From Gnetum montanum (Eukaryota > Streptophyta > Gnetopsida > Gnetales > Gnetaceae): 41,641 nucleotides of DNA. Below, one piece after another: positions 1 to 10,549 of the stretch. The stretch's first letter is position 1. The number at the start of each line of letters is the position of its first letter. The position numbers and the translations under genes were made by a program. The stretch spans positions 1,284,412-1,326,052 of the forward strand of contig MNCI01010443.1 of assembly GCA_015680685.1 (NCBI GenBank), written 5' to 3'. The notes under the pieces were generated by a model. It ran no database searches. It had not been told where the DNA came from and saw nothing but the letters and a program-made list of their open reading frames with translations.

Positions 1-20
1 ATATATATATATATATATAT
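1..20. repeat. (AT)n microsatellite at window edge
   Basis: Ten AT dinucleotides open the window. This lies in what should be the large intron of the left GLR gene. Confidence 0.9.
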
Positions 21-640
21 GATAATGCTAAAATATTTTATAATACACATGAGACTCAATACTTAATGTTTCATTGCAATCTTTTATGCAAATTTTTAAG
101 CATTAACAATATTTTGAATTTACATTGTACTTGTTCTATATTCTACAACGTTTTTTATATGATATATGAGATTTGATTTTTTAAAAAATTTAATATATTT
201 AAATTTTCTCTATCACGTCCCCGGCTACGAACCCGTCCCCACTTTTTTTTGAGGCACACGTACCCAACACGTTCAGAATCACGAATCCTCGATTCCTCGC
301 TTCCACGAATCGGATTCTTTTGATGCATAGCCTTGAAATTAGTCGGATACATCCAAAAAGTTGGATTTAAGTAAAAATTTCATTTCTAATTTGGTAAGGA
401 AGGGAAATTTTCCCTTTTTCTAAAAGTCAAATCATAAAATTAGGAAAAACTGTACATCTACAAGAATGGAACCTTTGTTTTGCAGAGAAAAAAGATATAA
501 TTTAATATTAGAGAAAGCTCAGAAAATATATAAATTCGAAACCGAAACTCAATTTTTAGTAAGTTCGAATACCTTTACGATGTATTAAACAGCCGAAACA
601 TAAATAATTCAATATTATGAGTTTTCGAGAAGGGTCTTAC

Positions 641-672
641 TGTGCATGAAGAACAATAAAGAGAACGCCATC
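641..672 (-). other. Conserved 32-nt microexon-like block in GLR intron (left copy)
   Basis: On the minus strand this block follows ATGCAG (an acceptor-like AG at 674-673) and precedes GTAAGACCC (a donor-like GT at 640-639). With those flanks it is identical over 47 nt to 40459-40490 and its flanks in the other GLR gene, while the neighbouring intron sequence differs. Read in phase from the exon 2 donor it is open for 11 codons but shifts the frame. The alternative frame reads MAFSLLFFMHSK, faintly like the FSFSTxFF pore-loop motif. Whether it is an exon, a relic or simply conserved intron is not settled. Confidence 0.4.
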
Positions 673-925
673 CTGCATAATGGTAGGTAACCACAACACA
701 GAGCAAAGAGTTAGAAACTGCTCTCCATGTCTTTTTTTTTTCTCGGAATTCAACTGTATATACATGGTGAAACATTCATACCATATGCCTTTGGAGACTA
801 GTTGTCGTTGGGTAATGTCCCGGTGATGGAATCCGCAAAACATAGCCGGTTACCAAAGTCAACAATTAAGCTGTTGGGTGGAAAGCCAAAAAAAAATGCA
901 ATGTTTGTTAAAGAGTTGGTAGTAC

Positions 926-1190
926 CTGCACTTGGAGCTGGAGCTGGATCATGACCTAGCAATCTATTCACTGCAGCAATGACAACTGCGAAAAGAAGAA
1001 AGGCGATCCATGAAGCCAGCCATAGGGAAGCAGAAAATGGTTTCACGAAACTGTAGAATCCCTCGGTATCCTCCCCTGAGTCGTAGCGAACAGTCATGAC
1101 GAGGCCCGTTTCTGAGTAAGGCTGTGTGAAATCCACGTAATTACTTCGGTTTGCTGTTGCTGAGAAAGGTCCCACCGCGGCGTCAAAGTT
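926..1190 (-). CDS. GLR: Glutamate receptor-like channel, exon 2 (S1 end and M1)
   Basis: Second coding exon of the left GLR gene, 265 nt. It enters in phase 0 after an AG at 1192-1191 and leaves in phase 1 at GCAG|GTACT (donor 925-924). It begins NFDAAVG, the conserved end of the S1 ligand-binding lobe. It continues through an Arg in TANRSNYVDF, matching the family's agonist carboxylate-binding Arg, and YVDFTQPYSETG. It then has the first membrane helix (LWLASWIAFLLFAVV) and a short linker NRLLGHDPAPAPSAG. Length and both splice phases equal those of the paralogous exon 40731-40995. The usual plant GLR pore loop (FWFSFST type) should follow M1 but is not in this exon. Reading on into the intron gives an open but unconserved stretch, since the paralogue stops there. 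Confidence 0.9.
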
Positions 1191-1300
1191 CTGAGTTTCA
1201 ATAAAGACAAACAGAATCCATTAACTTTTTAACATACCCAAGAAAACATGAAACAAAATGATATATTACAATAAATAAATAACTAGTATAACGCTTGCAC
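1191..1300 (-). other. GLR intron 1 (110 bp, phase 0)
   Basis: GT donor at 1300-1299 after CTTCAG and AG acceptor at 1192-1191 before AACTTTGAC. Removing it joins QIYLQ to NFDAAVG, the continuous S1 sequence expected in the family. The right-hand gene has the same intron at 40996-41114 (119 bp). Confidence 0.92.
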
Positions 1301-2893
1301 CTGAAGGTATATTTGCTGTATAATATCGTCGTAATAATCAAATGAGGCGTTTCCCTTGGTGTAAGGGATATATTCTCTGGGCAGGTCAAACCCGAGAGTG
1401 GACACTGCAGCCTCAAATACATCCACGCAGAAACCGGTAACGTTGTATCTATGAGACGCACGCTGGCTACTGTTTGAGTTTTCCGTGACATTGACGAGCT
1501 GAGCATATGCTTGTTGATACGGAACTGCAATTCTTAGCTTTTTACCTTCCAAAGGGATTTTGAACCCTCTCGGCACTTGATCCTTGGATCCACCAGGCCA
1601 AACAATCATGCTAGAATTGATCTGCAAACCGTTGGTTAAAGTCCAGGAACCCACCACTTTGTAAGTCCTGCCCTTCTCCCTCACAATGTTGATGATCTCG
1701 TATTTACAATCAGAAGGCTTACCGCCGCCATTAAAGCTCACAAAGGTCCCGAGCCCTGTAAAATTCACCGACAGAATTTTCTGTTTGAGAAGCTCACCTT
1801 GTGCGAATCGCTTTATACCGAAGATCCGGCTTGTGAGGTCGACATCGGGGATGGGTTCGCTGAAATTGACGGAGAAGGTACCCTCCTTTTGTTCTTGGAT
1901 AAGAGCATCGATGGCATAAGCCACGGCCCACACAGCTTCGTACACTGCGATGGCTCTCGTACCCAGCGGATTCTGCACCGTTGCAGGAATCATCGCAAGA
2001 ATCTGAGACTGAAATCGGCTCCGCCATCTTTCATGGAACTTCCACAAGGCCGGGGTCCGAGGAAGCGATTCCCGGATGCCCAACACGCTTGCCATGGGAT
2101 CCAAAATGCTCGGGTTCAGAGACTCGAATCCTCCTGCGAAAGAGGCTGTGAAGATCCAAGCTTGCTCACTACTCATGAGCCCTAATTTCTTAACCTCCAA
2201 CAACAGCGAAATTCCTTGATCCGGACGCATGATAACGATGAAAACGCGCGTCTCTAAAAAGCGAAGTTGTTTCAGAGCCACTTGTGGATGGAAAGGAATC
2301 CTGCCTACGATTTTGCAGGCAGAGTCTCTGAGAGCGTCGGCAAGAACCGGGAGACTGCCGATGCCAAGCTCGTCGTCGACGTAGAGCACCACAACCTGCT
2401 TCCACCTGAAATTCTTCACAACGTCTGCCACCGCTATCATCTGCAGTGTGTCGCTCTGCGATAAGCGCATAAAATAGGTGAAGCGATGCAGGCTTAGTGT
2501 CGGATTTGAGACATCAAATGTGACCACAGGTACATGCGCTGCTCCTGCAACTGCCGCTATTATTTCCGCCGCGGCCGACGTCTCCGGCCCCACAATGGCC
2601 ACCGTCTCGTTTTTTATAAGATCCGCCACGGCAAACGCTCCTGCCACTGCGTTCTGTTGCCCGTCCACCACTTTGAGATACAAAGTTGTAGAATTGAGAA
2701 TAGACGAGCAGTTATTGATGTCCTCGACTGCCATCTGGGCCACTGTAGTGGCTGTTGCACCGACTATTGTTGTATCCCTCTCCACCAGAGCTCCTATATT
2801 GATTATACTTGTTTGTGCCTGTGCTGCAAATCCAATGCTTGCACAAAATAAGACCACCATGGAAAACGTGTGCATTTTCCTTGCAAGATCCAT
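1301..2893 (-). CDS. GLR: Glutamate receptor-like channel, exon 1 (signal peptide, ATD, S1)
   Basis: First coding exon of a plant GLR, a ligand-gated cation channel family of the plasma and inner membranes that links amino acids to calcium signalling. It has 531 codons with no stop. The start chosen is the ATG at 2893 (MDLARK), which puts a hydrophobic signal peptide (MVVLFCASIGFAA, likely cleavage after AQA) 12 residues in. An ATG at 2962 would add 23 unlikely residues, and one at 2875 is also possible. Residues about 30-420 are the periplasmic-binding-like amino-terminal domain (INIGALVERDTT, VAIVGPETSAAAEII, VPVVTFDVSNPTL). From about 450 comes the S1 lobe (LRIAVPYQQAY, NVTGFCVDVFEAAV, YYDDIIQQIYLQ). 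Several Asn-x-Ser/Thr sites fit an extracellular domain. The exon is intact and clearly under coding constraint compared with the neighbouring transposons. Its 3' exons lie outside the window. Confidence 0.93.
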
Positions 2894-3009
2894 AGCGTTC
2901 AAGGACACCAAAATATGAACTCGCTTGTGTACATATGCAGAAGACCATAACATCTGCAGCAATGCAGCTTAGCTTTATTAATTGTTGCCTGAATGGAAGT
3001 CTCTCGTTA

Positions 3010-3291
3010 AGTCAACTAACCCAGAAAAGGTGGAGGAAGGCCAGTCTCCATGAGGAGAAACGCCGTTTGTTTAGACTTTGAACCGCAGAACATGGTTTTT
3101 TTAAACTTTGAAATTACCACCACTCCATGACCCCGAGTCCGAGCACCAAACGTTAAAGTCTTACAAGCTCTATCGGCCAAGTGATTCAAGGAATAAGACG
3201 TAACCGAAGAAAGTAAAGAAAGACTTTTGCTGGACTTTGACTGACGCGTTGTTTCGGACTGCAGGTCATGGGATGGTATTGACTATTGACT
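3010..3291. promoter_or_regulatory. Cluster of W-box-like TTGACT motifs
   Basis: TTGACT occurs at 3237-3242, 3279-3284 and 3286-3291 on the plus strand and at 3015-3010 on the minus strand, 120-400 bp upstream of the GLR start codon. TTGAC[C/T] is the WRKY-factor W-box. Two copies are spaced 7 bp apart. Function is inferred from the motif only. Confidence 0.3.
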
Positions 3292-3612
3292 ATGAGATAG
3301 GTTTGGACCGTGTCAAGATCCAACCATGTAATACGCGTTTTCCATTTCTTGGCACGTACGATTAAAATGTTGAATAAACTTGAGGTCGGTGAAAATATGA
3401 GCTTAAAATTCCGAAGTCATTCGACTCAGAAAACAACTTAGCATACATAGCCAAAGGTATAGATGCTTAACGTGAGAGAGAGAGGCATAGCAACGAAAAT
3501 GAAGTGAAATTGAGGGGCCGGATTCGCCCGACATGATACGATAAAAATTTTTCGTATTGAAAATTCAAAATGCGTAAGAATGCCAAAAAAATTTAAACTT
3601 CAGCAAAGGTGT

Positions 3613-3668
3613 GTTTACGTGTGTGTTTTATCTGCCTTTTGTTTACGTGTGTGTTTTATCTGCCTTTT
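3613..3668. repeat. Perfect 2 x 28-bp tandem repeat
   Basis: Bases 3613-3640 and 3641-3668 are identical 28-mers beginning GTTTACGTGTGTG and ending TCTGCCTTTT. They lie 720-775 bp upstream of the GLR start. Perfect identity suggests a recent duplication. Confidence 0.9.
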
Positions 3669-4059
3669 ATAAAGGCTTAACCTTGGCACGGTAATGGTAA
3701 TTATCAACGCAAAGCCGCAAAATAACTAGGTCAAGAAATAAATAAATATTGGGAATCCAAAATTCTTTCGGAAAACCTTTAAGACCAGATATTGTTTTCT
3801 GCCTGCGTATTATTTTTGCGTTAATTTGAAAGCCGTTTATTTTTTAATGATTTTTCTGATTTAATGTTTCATTTTTGCTGAAATTGAAGCATTATTAAGT
3901 TAAACGATCCATAAGATGTACCTACAAATTAATCAAGTATCAATGGAGAATAACAAAAACAAATCATACAAGGTTTTTTGTTGTAACATTATAAAGCTGT
4001 CTCAAATAGGTGGTCTTAGCAAAAGAAACAAATACATATAACTTATTTTCAAGGGGTCT

Positions 4060-4660
4060 TGTTAAAATATAATTGTAACACAATGTACAATCATTAGTTT
4101 CATAATGATCCAAAGTTGTTTGTAAGTACTTCTAAATAAGTTACAACAAAAGGACATGAATTATCATGCAAACCATTACAACCTTACTTGTGGAACATAA
4201 GTAGCCAAGAATTAAGTTATGAAGAGAAGTGAGTGAAGAGAAGAATAAGTTGTAAGGAATAACAAAAGGATAAAAGGAAGATAGTAGGGGCAAGTAACAA
4301 TGAATCATTAGGAAAGATAATGGATGAAGTATTACACAGAAGAAAATCAAAATCAGAACTACAAGAATTCGAAGAGACATGTCCAAAGTGAAAAAAGGTA
4401 GTTAACACTAAGGAATGTAAGGAGTCATTATGATCCATAGACTCATAATGACAATCCAAGAATCCAAAGGGTTATCAAATGACTCGTAAGAAAAAGAAGT
4501 GACGACAAATCCACTTTCCTAAAGAGGACAAGGAGATCCAAGCTAAACCATTCATAATTTGGTCCAATTTTCTAAAGAGGAAGAGAAGACCATCTGGTTA
4601 TGATGGAATGACGAAGATAACTATGAAGAGGAGACAGGCTACGATTGAGGTAGTAGTGCT
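4060..4660 (+). repeat. 5' part of B-type LTR (U3 side)
   Basis: Bases 4060-4420 match 37077-37435 nearly base for base with small indels. Shared landmarks are a TGTTA start, a GGATAAAAGGAAGATAGTA block and ACACTAAGGAATGTAA at the end. The following 240 bp (4421-4660) have no second copy here, because the right-hand copy is truncated. Resemblance to 32608-32933 starts only at 4661, which marks a junction. Confidence 0.65.
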
Positions 4661-5494
4661 TGATGAGTTGTGGATTTGCTATGTCAACTAGGCCCCATCA
4701 ATGCAAGGCCTGCTCTTGCCTATAAATATGTGGTAGTTTGTCATGTTTTGGGAATCTTGTCATAGTTTTAGTGAAGCTCTTGCAATTTTTACATTTGAAA
4801 GTTAGAATATTTTCTTGAGTGCTTGTAGCAAGAATTATTGAGTGTGAATCTTTATTCAAGCACTGTTGTACCTAAGCATGGTACTATGTGTGGCAATAAA
4901 GACAAGCTTCTTGATGAACCTTGCAGCATTTTAGATAGCTTAAATGTTTTAATCATGCATTTAATGTTTTCAGGTATTTTTTCAATGTTCCTCAGTAATT
5001 AAGCTAATTAAGTAATTAAATGAGATAAGCTAAATAGCAATTAAGTAAACACATAAGTACGACCACTTCGAGCATGTGTATGAAGTTTGGTAATCTCAGC
5101 AACACTTAACGCTTGGTAACCTAGCAACATTATATGTGTTCAGGATATGTACAATAAGTGGGACTGGATACTTATGTTAGGCCTAATTAAACAATAGTTA
5201 GCTAATTAAATTAAAGTAGAAATTAAATTACCTTATTCTCTATCCTATTTATTTTAAGTACCAAAACTATAAAATATAAAATGATAAAAATCATGTGTCT
5301 CAGTTATAGTTAAACCATACCCTTGAGCTTTACAAGTGTAGTTGGGAAGACAACGAATGTTCTCAATGCCCAGTTTACTTCCTAGAGAGCTAGTGCATTG
5401 GAAAACTATAGAGTCCATGGAATTTGAAAGGATTGCGCATGAACACTTTGTGATTCGTATGGTTGGGTGTAAGGGTACCTCTCACCACTCATCA
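4661..5494 (+). repeat. 5' LTR of element A
   Basis: Starts TGATGAG, ends TCATCA just before the primer-binding site, 834 bp. It contains a TATA-like CTATAAATA at 4720-4728 and an AATAAA at 4895-4900, placed as expected for promoter and polyadenylation signals. Bases 4661-4940 match 32608-32933 in the 3' LTR, including the TATA and AATAAA motifs. Beyond 4940 the two copies diverge. Confidence 0.7.
4720..4728 (+). promoter_or_regulatory. LTR TATA box (CTATAAATA)
   Basis: TATA-like motif in the 5' LTR of A, 167 bp before its AATAAA. It is conserved in the 3' LTR at 32709-32717 (CTATAAATA). Confidence 0.5.
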
Positions 5495-5495
5495 T

Positions 5496-5512
5496 TGGCA
5501 CCATTGTTGGGA
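5496..5512 (+). other. Primer-binding site of element A (tRNA-Asp type)
   Basis: TGGCACCATTGTTGGGA lies one base after the LTR end. It matches the well-known plant gypsy site TGGCGCCGTTGCCGGGGA, complementary to tRNA-Asp. The substitutions seen are C-to-T or G-to-A, plus one missing G. A second such site is at 33744. Confidence 0.65.
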
Positions 5513-5652
5513 ACTCTTTTTGTTTAAAACGTGCGCTATCTAGGATTAGTGAATATTGTTAACATCATTGGATGAACCCTAAGGTCAACATCATTCTCAC
5601 ACATAATATAATTACATAAGCACACAAATATTTTTTTTTTTTTTTTTACAAA

Positions 5653-7900
5653 ATGTCTTCTTCTTATAGGTGTGATGATGCCAAACCACCAGTCCCTTAA
5701 GAGTGCAAAGTCATATATACTCATCTAGATGAGTATGTCCCTGATTTCACTTTCATCTTGCATCAGGATGAACAATTGCAATGGCCCGATATGGAAGGAA
5801 ACATGGTAAGGCCACTCAATCAATCTATGCCTGTGATGTTGCTTCAAGCTCTTAAGAAGTTAGGCATCCAAGATCTTTAAGAAGAGTACATTGTGCATGA
5901 TTATGACTACCAAGACTACTATCCCACTAAAACACAATGTTAAAGAGATTGATACTAGGAGAAGCACCATGACTTTGTGAAGGGGAAATAGTTCACCAAT
6001 CCCTTATTTTTGCTTAACTAAGGTGAAAATGAGGACCCTCCCTCTGGGGGCTCTCAACATGAAAATTCTTTACCCCTCATTACTGATGATGGGGGTGTGG
6101 CCCTGAATCTGTGGTCCACTATCAACAATGCAGGTTTAGGTAAAGATAGCAGTTAAGGCAGGGGCATGGACAAGTGTCAAGATGATAAGAAACTTGACAA
6201 ATGTGACTGTGACAAGCAAAGGGAAGTTGGTAGAAACCATGGTAGTGGTAGTCTTCCTCCCTCTTTAACTTCTTCATCTACATCTTCCTCTTCTTCTTTT
6301 GATTCTGAAAAATGTTGTAGAAGGAACAACCATGATGGAGGTGAACAATAGGACAATAATACTGATCTCCAAGCCCACAATGAACGAAGGGGTAACACAT
6401 GAAATCATTGATGACAATGAAATAATGATGATGATGAGCCTTTATTGGCAACCCAAAGCATGTTAAATATTGTAGAGGCTGTAAAAATTCCAACTAGGCA
6501 TGTGAGAGATAGTTAGATTAAGTGCTTAGACATTAACAATATCCCAAGATTTGAGGGGGGATATACCTCTAATTTGCAGAACCATCTACAAGCCTTTCAT
6601 GATTCCTATGCCTTGCAAAACATAGAAAATGACTAGTAGAAATTGAAGCTATTCCCTAAGACACTCATCAAAGAGGCAGAAAGTTGGTACTAGTCCTTGA
6701 AGTTAGAATCCATTCATAGGTGGAGCACCATGCTAGAACTATTTAATAACAAATATTAGACATACTCTAGAGTGTCTAATTTGAGAAGGAAAATCCAAGG
6801 CTAGAAATGGGGAATACATGAACCCTTGGATGTTGCCATGGATAGATATTACCTCTTACATTGATGCCCTGACTATGGTTATTCTTAGAGGGAACAACTT
6901 TGCCACATCATAGATGGGCTTAGAGTAAAAACCACAAGAACTCTTGGGGTTTATTCCAAAGGAAGATTGTTGAAACTAATAGCTCATCAAATCCAAAGGC
7001 TGATAGAGTAAGTAGCAAAAAGAAAAAGATGAGTTGTGAAAGAGGGAAAGTGTAGAAGAATATAATAGGGACTCTTCTATTAGGAAAAGGGAGATTTGAT
7101 TTTGTGACAAGGATGAGTTACCACTCGACGAGGTGGTGAATAGGAAAACCTTACCCATTCAAAAATCTATTTTTGATGTTTCAACAAAGGTTGATAAACT
7201 ATGGAACTCTTTGGATGAAAAATTCCAAATTTCTATGAAGATTGTTGAAGAATCCAAAGAGCATAATAGCAATCATGACCATAGGAGATAGAAATAAGCT
7301 AAATGTGCTTACCAAAGAAGCAAGGGTAAAGCTATTACAGTAGAAGAAGTTGTGGACATAGACTTTGATGATGATGTTGGATGTGACATGTGTCAATATG
7401 AATATCCTAAGTGATGTTGCCCTATGGTATCACACTTACAAAATTCTGGGATGTACATGCTGAATCCTCGACTAGCAAGGAGGCAAGCACCTAGATGATT
7501 GCCTTATCCTCAAGTTAATCAAGGGAAGCTCCACACTAGCAACAACAAGCTTACTATCCAAGTGGAGCTTCACCATAACCATATGAGCAGTACTAGTAGT
7601 GACAAAAATCATAGTCGTGGGGGATACCAACACCGAGACTACAGTACCCTTACAGACAACCAAATCCATATAGGTACTATGTTTAGCAACTTGTTTCTCC
7701 ACGTGGCTCTGCCAACCATTCATCATTCCAACATCATTATTATCCTCCAAAGTATCGTCGAACTCATTCACCATCCACTCGAGGGAAGCCCCCATATCCA
7801 TACCATCCTCTGCATCCATCTACACACATCCCTTTGCCCTTAACTAAGTTACCTCCTACTTCATTTATGTAGGGAAAAATGCCCCCACAACCACAACAAC
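5653..7900 (+). pseudogene. Element A gag remnant
   Basis: Begins at an ATG (5653, MSSSYR) about 140 bp after the primer-binding site; the second element's leader has a similar MSHSYR start at 33867. Readable segments include a Ser-rich run near 6245-6310. Around 6640-6790 there is a capsid-like stretch (ESIHRWSTMLELFNNKY) resembling the retrotransposon gag family. Near 7385-7430 is a Cys-rich patch that may be a ruined zinc knuckle. Many in-frame stops, mostly TAG, and at least one frameshift interrupt it. The product would have been the structural Gag that packages element RNA. Confidence 0.6.
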
Positions 7901-8129
7901 AAAATGCTACAAGGGTTGTAAATTTACAACTAACCTTCCAACTGAGTGGTTTGGACAATAGATCCAAGAAATGACCATTTTTCTGGCCCAACAATCCTCC
8001 AAAATCCTCACAACCTAATGTGGCTAGTTACCTTGTATCTCTAGCACCCTCATCCTCTGCACTAAACACATTCAAGGTCCCTTCAAATCAAATGATACCT
8101 TAGATCTACATTGTGATGTTAACTCATGC

Positions 8130-8560
8130 TGTCTCCGATTAGATTAATGCTGGCAACCTTCCCACGAAAAGATCTAACCCAAGAAGTTCTCTTTTCTACT
8201 TAGAGATCATTGGAGATTAGCCATGCAAGGTTCTTATTGATTTCAATTTTGGTGTCAATATCATCTCCCATGACATGTACAAGGTGTAGAACCTACCACC
8301 TCTTAGGAAGACTAATATTTTTTTGGAATTGGTAGACGAGCCAATCATTGTCCCTTTGGGATTAGTGAAGGTCATTATAACTATAGTTTGTGGGTGGTCC
8401 TATATTATCAATATTTTTAGTGATCAAGGTAGAAAAATATATAGGTGACTTTCCCATCATTATGGAATATGCTTGCTTAAGCACTGTTGATGCAGGAATG
8501 GGCATTAGGGGCCTCTCCCTAGAAATCTCCAAGTAGACTGAATTTGGATGACTCAAGAGG
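8130..8560 (+). pseudogene. Element A aspartic protease remnant
   Basis: The stretch near 8215-8290 reads CKVLIDFNFGVNIIS, aligning with the retroviral-type protease active-site region, in which the D-[TG]-G-[AS] motif is expected after LI. Here the Asp is kept but the following residues are changed, so it should be inactive. It lies between gag and reverse transcriptase, as expected for a gypsy polyprotein. Several stops interrupt it. Confidence 0.5.
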
Positions 8561-8829
8561 AAGTGAGTTCCATGCATCATGTACAATGATAATGAGTGTA
8601 ATTGCATGTAGAAAATCTAGTCCATTAAAAGTACATTCATCAAAGTAAGCAATCAGTGTGCACATGAAACCAATATCGAAAGGTGTGTATATGCCATAGC
8701 CATAAAATAGGAGGAAATCTAGTGGCTGACAGCTAACTTTGATAGTAGCACACTATGCATGAAACCTACTAAGAGCTTGACATGTGCTTATGTTGAGGGC
8801 ATGGATGAACTAGAGCAAGTTCATCACCA

Positions 8830-9960
8830 ACTATTTGATGATACCTATTGAGGATAGTTGGAAATCCCTAATAATTTGAAGGTGGAGCCCCTAGAGTTAA
8901 AAACTCTACTAGCTAGCATGGAGTATGCATTTTTGAAAAATGGCAAGTCAATTATAATCAATGCAAATATTACCCTTGAACAAAAGGACAAGCTATTGAA
9001 GGTGGTCAACAAATGGCCAACAATCTTTGCTTGGTCATATCCTAAACTAACTAGGATTGATCCAAGGATATGCTAGCATCATATCTATACCGACTTAACC
9101 ATGAAGCCAAATAGAAAATTGTAGAGGTGGTTGAACCCCAAGTTGAAGTAGATTGTTAAAGAGGAAATAGAACAACTCCTCAAGGTAGGGTTCATTTATC
9201 TCATCATGGATAGTGAGTAGGTTAGCCCACTTGTAATTATGCCAAAGAAAGGTGGAAAGTGGAAGGTCTACATTGACTTTAGGCCATTGAATATGGCAAA
9301 ATTTAAGGATCATTTTCCATTACCATTTGTGGACCAAGTGTTGGACACCATATCTAGGCATTAGTATTATAGCTTCTTCTATGGTTACAGTGGCTATAAC
9401 CAAATACATACTAATTTAGAAGATTAGGTCAAAACAACATTCACAAGTTCCTAGGGGACTTTTGTATATTACAAGATGTTGTTTGGTCTATGCAATGCCC
9501 CTATAACATTTCAACACATTTTCCTTAGTATTATTCAACAAAAATTAATAGTGGAATAGAAATATTTATGGATGACTTATTTACCTATGGGGCTCCTATT
9601 AAGCAAGCCTTGGATCACCTTGAGTAAGTACTAAAATGATATGTTGAAACAAACCTTAGGCTTAATTGGTAGAAAAGCCATTTAATGGTCTAGGAAGGCA
9701 TAGTGCTAGGACACAGAATTACTCTGGTAGAGATTGAGGTAGACCCTAAAATGATAAGGGTCATCTAAGGAATCACATGTCAACCAAAGATAGTTAAAGA
9801 CATTTAATCATTCATTGGACACAATGGCTACTAGTAGTAGTTTATATAGAATTTCTCTAAGATTGCAAAATCATTGCTTACAAAGAAAATTCTCCATTCA
9901 TCTGGACTAGGGAGCATGAACATGCATTCCAATAGCTAAAGGAAAAACTTGTAGAAACTT
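8830..9960 (+). pseudogene. Element A reverse transcriptase remnant
   Basis: Recognisable motifs run in order on the plus strand: MPKKGGKWKVYIDFRPLN near 9238-9291, YGYSGYNQI near 9379-9405, MLFGLCNAPITF near 9477-9512, and the catalytic FMDD box at 9565-9576, which is intact. These are the classic gypsy reverse transcriptase blocks. Stops, mostly TAG, occur every 20-40 codons and a frameshift precedes the FMDD box. The enzyme copied element RNA into DNA in the ancestral element; this copy cannot make it. Confidence 0.82.
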
Positions 9961-9984
9961 CAATTCAATGGGCACTAGACTAGT

Positions 9985-10357
9985 CTAGCCCATTTGATAT
10001 AACGACAAATCCATCTAATCATGCTTGGGAGCTATGCTTATGTAGTTAGATGATGAGAAATGTACATAATACATTCATTGAACAAGCCAAGGCATTGTGA
10101 GTGCATAATTGAATTACATCACAATTGAGAAAGAACTAATGGTAGTGATGTATGCTTTTGAAAAGTTTAGGCACTATGTGCTTGGCTATAAAGTATTTGT
10201 GCACATAGATCACAGTGCCATGTGCTTCTTAATGAATAATCCAATGGTGAGCCCTCATATCATATGGTGCCTCATGATCTTGCAGGAATTTGATCTCAAA
10301 ATCATAGATCAAAAAGGGATTGAGAATGTGGTTGCTGACCATCTCTCTTGGTTAAGA
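9985..10357 (+). pseudogene. Element A RNase H remnant
   Basis: The last 83 codons are still open from 10109 (stop after 10357). They contain ITIEKELMVVMYAFEKFRHY, VFVHIDHSAM and ENVVADHLSWL, the RNase H signature of plant Ty3/gypsy elements, directly after reverse transcriptase. The upstream part is broken. It is the longest unbroken pol segment of this element. Confidence 0.82.
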
Positions 10358-10549
10358 TGAGATAATAAAGAGGAGGAGAGCTCACTCTTTGATCAATTTC
10401 TAGACAAACTTCTCTTTACAATGGTGATAAATGACCAAGTTCCCACTGAATCAAAATGGTATGATGACATCCTCACTTACCTTCTTACTTAGGATATGCC
10501 ATAAGATTTAGAATTTAAGAAGAAAAAATAGTTTCTTCATCAGGCTAAG

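Larger units (their letters stand above)
1..925 (-). other. Visible part of the second intron of the left GLR gene
   Basis: The sequence following the exon 2 donor (GT at 925-924). It resembles the matching intron of the right-hand paralogue (40730-39631) from the donor to about 600, with substitutions and small indels. Only 925 bases are visible while the paralogue's intron is 1100 bases, so the next exon would be expected just beyond the left edge. Its absence here is therefore no evidence for truncation. Bases 1-600 are AT-rich with no recognisable exon. Confidence 0.7.
2894..4059. other. Upstream region of the left GLR gene
   Basis: About 1.2 kb between the GLR start codon and the first retrotransposon sequence. 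It has no convincing ORF and no TATA box I would commit to. It contains four TTGACT/AGTCAA motifs and one perfect 28-bp tandem duplication, listed separately. From about 3740 it becomes AT-rich. Confidence 0.6.

Noticed and set aside
155-352. 65-codon minus-strand ORF near the left edge
   Set aside because: Lies in GLR intron sequence; basic, low-information translation without family resemblance.
798-925. Open reading through the exon 2 donor (AFFFGFPPN...) as a degenerate pore loop of the left GLR
   Set aside because: The paralogue has a stop and a different sequence at the same place, and both have a good GTACT donor in matching phase, so this is intron.
1686-2918. Plus-strand ORFs opposite GLR exon 1
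   Set aside because: Antisense shadows of a strongly coding exon.
5496-5512. Part of a tRNA gene
   Set aside because: Only the 3'-end complement is present, directly after an LTR. It is a primer-binding site.
6177-6398. Minus-strand 73-codon ORF
   Set aside because: Shadow of the Ser-rich run of element A gag; low-complexity acidic translation.
7472-7843. Overlapping ORFs on both strands of 114-115 codons
   Set aside because: Both lie in the Pro/His/Thr-rich 3' part of element A gag, and neither shows a domain or plausible context as a separate gene.
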